Shown one piece after another: positions 60,977 through 64,000 of a DNA stretch of 64,000 bases. Source of the stretch: Haloarcula sp. CBA1129 (GTDB taxonomy: Archaea; Halobacteriota; Halobacteria; Halobacteriales; Haloarculaceae). The position numbers were made by a program, and so were the translations under genes. The notes beneath the pieces are model-generated. The model had not been told where the DNA came from. It did not search any database and saw only the letters and a program-made list of their open reading frames with translations. The stretch's first letter is position 1; each line of letters opens with the position of its first letter. The stretch lies in NCBI RefSeq assembly GCF_008729015.1, contig NZ_RKSM01000001.1:620001-684000 (forward strand), given 5' to 3'.

Positions 60977-62203
60977 ATGGGTCGGTTGAAAATAGTTGGC
61001 GTCCTAGTCGTCGTGGCTGCCACTGCCGTAGGCGGGAGCGTCGCGCTCGGCGTTCTGGGCACACCCAGCGTCGCGTCCGTCGATAACCACTTCGCGGGCG
61101 TCTCGAACCAGACGACCGCTGTGGCGACGAACCTGACCGTGAACAATCCCAACCCCGTTGGCGTGCAGTTGGGCGGCGTCGGAGTCAATTACACCGTTTC
61201 GATGAACGGTGTCGAGATGGCACAAGGGGCCAAGCAGGGCGTCGGACTCGGTACTGGAAACTCGACGCTGCAGTTCAGCACCGAGATGCAAAACGACCGC
61301 ATCCCGCCGTGGTGGGTCACCCACATCGACAACGGCGAGACGACGACGGTCGGTATCGACGCCACCGTCACGTTCTCGACGCTCGGCGGTCGGTCAGTGT
61401 CTTTCAGTCAGGAACGAACCATCCAGACAGACCTCTTGAGCCAGTTCAACTCCACCGAGACGCGCCCCGTTAAGGCTGACCAGCCGCTCGTATCGGACCC
61501 CGTACTCTACATCAACGAGACCCGCGGCGCGTGGGAGCAGGAGCACATCACTCAGTCCGAGACGCCGCTGGACCTCGCGTTCGACGTGTACAATCCCAAG
61601 CCGTACCCCTACACGATCACTAAGATCGGCTACACCATTCGGATGAACGACGTGACCGTCGGCGAGGGCGAAACGGACCGCAGCTACGTCCTCAGTCCCG
61701 GTGAAGAGACGACCCTCGAAGCGAACACCGCCATCCAGAACGAGAACTTGGACCGCTGGTGGGCGACCCATCTCCAGCGCAATCAGCGGACGGACCTCTA
61801 CATCGACTTCTATCTCGTGCTTGAGGGCGGCAACGAGCAGTTCCGAGTCGACCTCGATTCCATCGACTACCAGCAGGAAATCGAGACGGATATATTCGGC
61901 AACAAGGCACAGTATCCGACCGGCGACGAGGCCGCTAACAATTCCGGCGACGGGTCAGCTAGTTCGACGACAGACAGTGAATCGACGGCGACCCCGACAC
62001 CGAGCGACACGGAGACAGAGACAGACGACGGGCTACTGGGCGGCGAGGACACAGAAACGGACGACGGCCTACTGGACGGCAGCAAAACGGAGACTGCGAC
62101 TGACACAGCTACGCCAACTCCGACTGAGTCTGTAGCTACGACTGAAACTGATACTGCCACGCCGACTGAAACAGAAACCGACGATGGCGGGCTTCTCGGG
62201 TAG
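60977..62203 (+). CDS. LEA type 2-like surface protein with two WHy domains
   Basis: 408 residues. An N-terminal hydrophobic segment (IVGVLVVVAATAVGGSVALGVLG) anchors or exports it. Two related domains follow, each with NPxP-type strands and a WW-TH signature: NDRIPPWWVTHIDNGETTTVGID (about 110-132) and ENLDRWWATHLQRNQRTDLYID (about 255-276), typical of WHy/LEA2 desiccation proteins. The last 80 residues are Thr/Glu/Asp-rich with TDDGLLG-like repeats. ATG 60977 is chosen at the membrane segment. Confidence 0.9.
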   Translation: MGRLKIVGVLVVVAATAVGGSVALGVLGTPSVASVDNHFAGVSNQTTAVATNLTVNNPNPVGVQLGGVGVNYTVSMNGVEMAQGAKQGVGLGTGNSTLQFSTEMQNDRIPPWWVTHIDNGETTTVGIDATVTFSTLGGRSVSFSQERTIQTDLLSQFNSTETRPVKADQPLVSDPVLYINETRGAWEQEHITQSETPLDLAFDVYNPKPYPYTITKIGYTIRMNDVTVGEGETDRSYVLSPGEETTLEANTAIQNENLDRWWATHLQRNQRTDLYIDFYLVLEGGNEQFRVDLDSIDYQQEIETDIFGNKAQYPTGDEAANNSGDGSASSTTDSESTATPTPSDTETETDDGLLGGEDTETDDGLLDGSKTETATDTATPTPTESVATTETDTATPTETETDDGGLLG

Positions 62204-62241
62204 GAGGCCGTAGCCAGTCGGCCACGTCCGACAGTACCGAG

Positions 62242-63276
62242 CTATTCGATGGTCGTGTGTTCGGACTCCTCGTTGAGTGCGAGGTTCGTCGCGATCTCGG
62301 CGCTCCGGACCGCGAACTCGGCCGTCTGCTGGAGGCTGACCAGCACTTCACGGACTTCCAGCAGCGCCTCGTTGTCCATCTCCGGCAGGTCGTCGAGGAT
62401 TTCGTGTTCCTTGTCGCCGATGTCCTTGTACAGCTCTCGGACCTGAATCGCGGTGTCGTAGTTGCGGTCGACGGCCGCCTGAACCGCCAGTTCGGTGATG
62501 TCGTTGACTTGATCGGTGAATTCGCGGATGCGGCGCATCGTCGAGCTGTCGACGTTGAGCGAGTGGTCGTCGGTCTCCAGCGCAATCTCGGCGATGTCCT
62601 CGGCGTTGTCGGCGGTCAGTTCGAGGTTCTTCGCGATGGAGCGGTAGCCGATGAGCGGGAAGCCGTCGTTGAGGCCGATAGCCCGTGCGAGGTTCGGGTT
62701 CTGGTAGGCCGTGAAGATGAGCCGAAGCAAGAGGACGAATATCTTGTTGGCCTGTCGCTCGCGGTTGAGCGCCCGCTGGGCGAGGTCCGGGTTGCCGTGG
62801 GCGAGTGACTTCACCGCCTCGTTTCGCATTGTCGAGCCGGTCGATTCCAGCCGTTCGAGGAGGTTGTTGAGCGTGAAGTCCTCCGGGTCGACAGAACAGC
62901 GAATCGCGATCCGGTCGGGTGTCTCCTCGATGACGCCGAGGCCCATTAGCTGGGTTTCGGCGTTGTAGACGGCGTTGATGTGGGAGGATTCCAGCGTCTC
63001 GCCTTCAGGGGCTTCGACGTGGATGACGCGCCGGCCGAGGACGTACTGAGCGACGATGGCCCGCTCGACAGAAGCGGCATCGAGATTCTCCGCGTAGATG
63101 ATGGCCTCTGATTCCTCCGTCTGGACGGACTCCGGCATAACTGTCAGCGTGCCTTTACCGCCCATCCGTAGCGACACCTCGTCGCCCTTTTCGACATCGT
63201 GTTCACTAGCCCATTCCGCGGGCAACGTCATCGCGAGCGTCGACGGTCCCAATCGCTGGACTTTCCGGGTTTCCAT
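62242..63276 (-). CDS. AbrB-PhoU fusion, phosphate uptake regulator
   Basis: 344 residues. An N-terminal SpoVT/AbrB-like DNA-binding domain (VQRLGPSTLAMTLPAEWASEHDVEKGDEVSLRMGGKGTLTVMP, residues 5-48) is followed by two PhoU helical bundles (about 90-330). Archaeal fusions of this type regulate phosphate uptake genes. The secreted phosphatase operon at 20-23 kb is a plausible member of the same regulon, but no site was identified. Confidence 0.92.
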   Translation of the reverse strand: METRKVQRLGPSTLAMTLPAEWASEHDVEKGDEVSLRMGGKGTLTVMPESVQTEESEAIIYAENLDAASVERAIVAQYVLGRRVIHVEAPEGETLESSHINAVYNAETQLMGLGVIEETPDRIAIRCSVDPEDFTLNNLLERLESTGSTMRNEAVKSLAHGNPDLAQRALNRERQANKIFVLLLRLIFTAYQNPNLARAIGLNDGFPLIGYRSIAKNLELTADNAEDIAEIALETDDHSLNVDSSTMRRIREFTDQVNDITELAVQAAVDRNYDTAIQVRELYKDIGDKEHEILDDLPEMDNEALLEVREVLVSLQQTAEFAVRSAEIATNLALNEESEHTTIE

Positions 63277-63374
63277 ATGTCCTTTGTGGGGCGGGAGATA
63301 CCTTAATCTTGACTATACATGATAAAATACCGCAGCCGATATATCATGGGTAGTGTCTCCCGGCTATGGCGGTC

Positions 63375-64000
63375 TCACACGACTTCGACCAGCCTGCGCT
63401 CGTGGCGGCCGACGCGAACCCGTATCCAGCCACGCAGTTTCGCATCCAGTTCCGAGTCGCCGGTGTCGACGCGAAGCGTGCCGATGCCGTCCAGTTTCCG
63501 CCGCGAGGCGACGACTTCGAGGTCACACTGCCTGATGACCGCCGGCGATAGCTGCTGGTTTCCTCGGCCAAACACGAACCCCTGTCCGCCGATTGGCGAA
63601 ACCACGATGACGTTTCGGTCGCCAAGGGCATCGAGGATGTCCGACTCGGCGGCGTCGCGGACCAGCACCGCACCGTCGCGCCACACGTCCACGCCGAGCG
63701 TAGTTCCGTCGAAGCCCAGTTGTTGCTTGATAGCGCCCACCGTGCTCCCCGGACCGAGGACGTACGTGACGCCCGGTTCAACAGCGTCAGCGACGCTCTC
63801 GGCGAGTGACTCGATGCTGCCGCCCCCCAACTGCTTGGCCGACTGGCGCTGGTCAGCGACGGGGACCGCTGCCACAGCCCGAAGCTCCGTGACGACCTCC
63901 CCGCCCCTGAAGGCATCTTCGTCGATGTCGTTGACCTCCGCACGCTCCGTCTCGGAGAAGCGAGCCACGATGCGCCCGGCCGCCCGCGGCGATACACCAA
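63375..64000 (-). CDS. ATP-NAD kinase, partial (N-terminus beyond window)
   Basis: About 208 residues of a longer protein; the frame stays open to the window edge (GVSPRAAGRIVARFSE...). Features of the COG3199 type of NAD kinase: YVLGPGSTVGAIKQQLGFDGTTLGVDVWRDG, VVVSPIGGQGFVFGRGNQQLSPAVIRQ and a strand-rich C-terminus. It phosphorylates NAD to NADP. An internal ATG-like start would leave out part of the kinase fold, so it is not used. Confidence 0.88.
   Translation of the reverse strand, partial: GVSPRAAGRIVARFSETERAEVNDIDEDAFRGGEVVTELRAVAAVPVADQRQSAKQLGGGSIESLAESVADAVEPGVTYVLGPGSTVGAIKQQLGFDGTTLGVDVWRDGAVLVRDAAESDILDALGDRNVIVVSPIGGQGFVFGRGNQQLSPAVIRQCDLEVVASRRKLDGIGTLRVDTGDSELDAKLRGWIRVRVGRHERRLVEVV

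Overview
The window is about 64 kb of a haloarchaeal chromosome, most likely from the Haloarcula group. The proteins are strongly acidic, three secreted redox or phosphatase proteins carry twin-arginine signals, and a halocyanin serves as electron carrier. The tRNA-Trp intron carries the box C/D guide RNA known from Haloferax. TATA boxes about 27 nt before an ATG (leaderless transcripts) recur. Genes are densely packed and chromosomal in character: there is no CRISPR array, insertion sequence, prophage or rRNA operon.

Layout. 1-4.9 kb: a cytochrome b6/Rieske/halocyanin respiratory complex. 5-9.8 kb: UspA, endonuclease III, two tandem GNAT acetyltransferases, a cysteine-less redoxin, a PRC-barrel protein and a TrkA-N/DHH fusion. 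10-14.6 kb: tRNA-Lys(CUU), small zinc proteins, IMP dehydrogenase, a DUF5794/DUF5795-like pair and intron-containing tRNA-Trp. 14.9-19.3 kb: carbonic anhydrase, shikimate kinase with chorismate mutase, and a TrkH potassium transporter. 19.6-23.5 kb: an operon for a secreted PhoX phosphatase carrying its own cohesin and dockerin modules, a membrane-anchored cohesin and an unknown protein. 24-28 kb: a PadR regulator, beta-oxidation enzymes and fructose-1,6-bisphosphatase. 28-40 kb: surface protein, glutamate dehydrogenase, an EamA exporter with a structured leader, a RIO-like kinase, UspA, an RtcB ligase, DoxX and a phosphatidyltransferase. 40-46 kb: CDC48 with an Hsp20-like partner, a TrmB-like sensor domain and a histidine kinase. 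46-54 kb: GNAT, the LSm-L37e-purF operon, an M42 peptidase, a metalloprotease and an alkaline-phosphatase-superfamily enzyme. 54-64 kb: a second CDC48, an HTTM protein, a DUF4349 lipoprotein, a nitrilase, a LEA-like protein, an AbrB-PhoU regulator and a partial ATP-NAD kinase.

The most striking observations are three. (1) The PhoX operon encodes a dockerin and two related cohesins, which looks like a self-assembling or cell-surface-tethered phosphatase system. (2) Both tRNA genes are followed by a degenerate copy of their own 3' tail at exactly the same 111-nt offset, with an inverted T-arm copy in between. (3) Two structured 5' leaders occur: two abutting hairpins that enclose the Shine-Dalgarno site of the EamA exporter, and mutually exclusive helices plus a mini-ORF before fbp. 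All assignments rest on reading motifs by eye; no database search was run.
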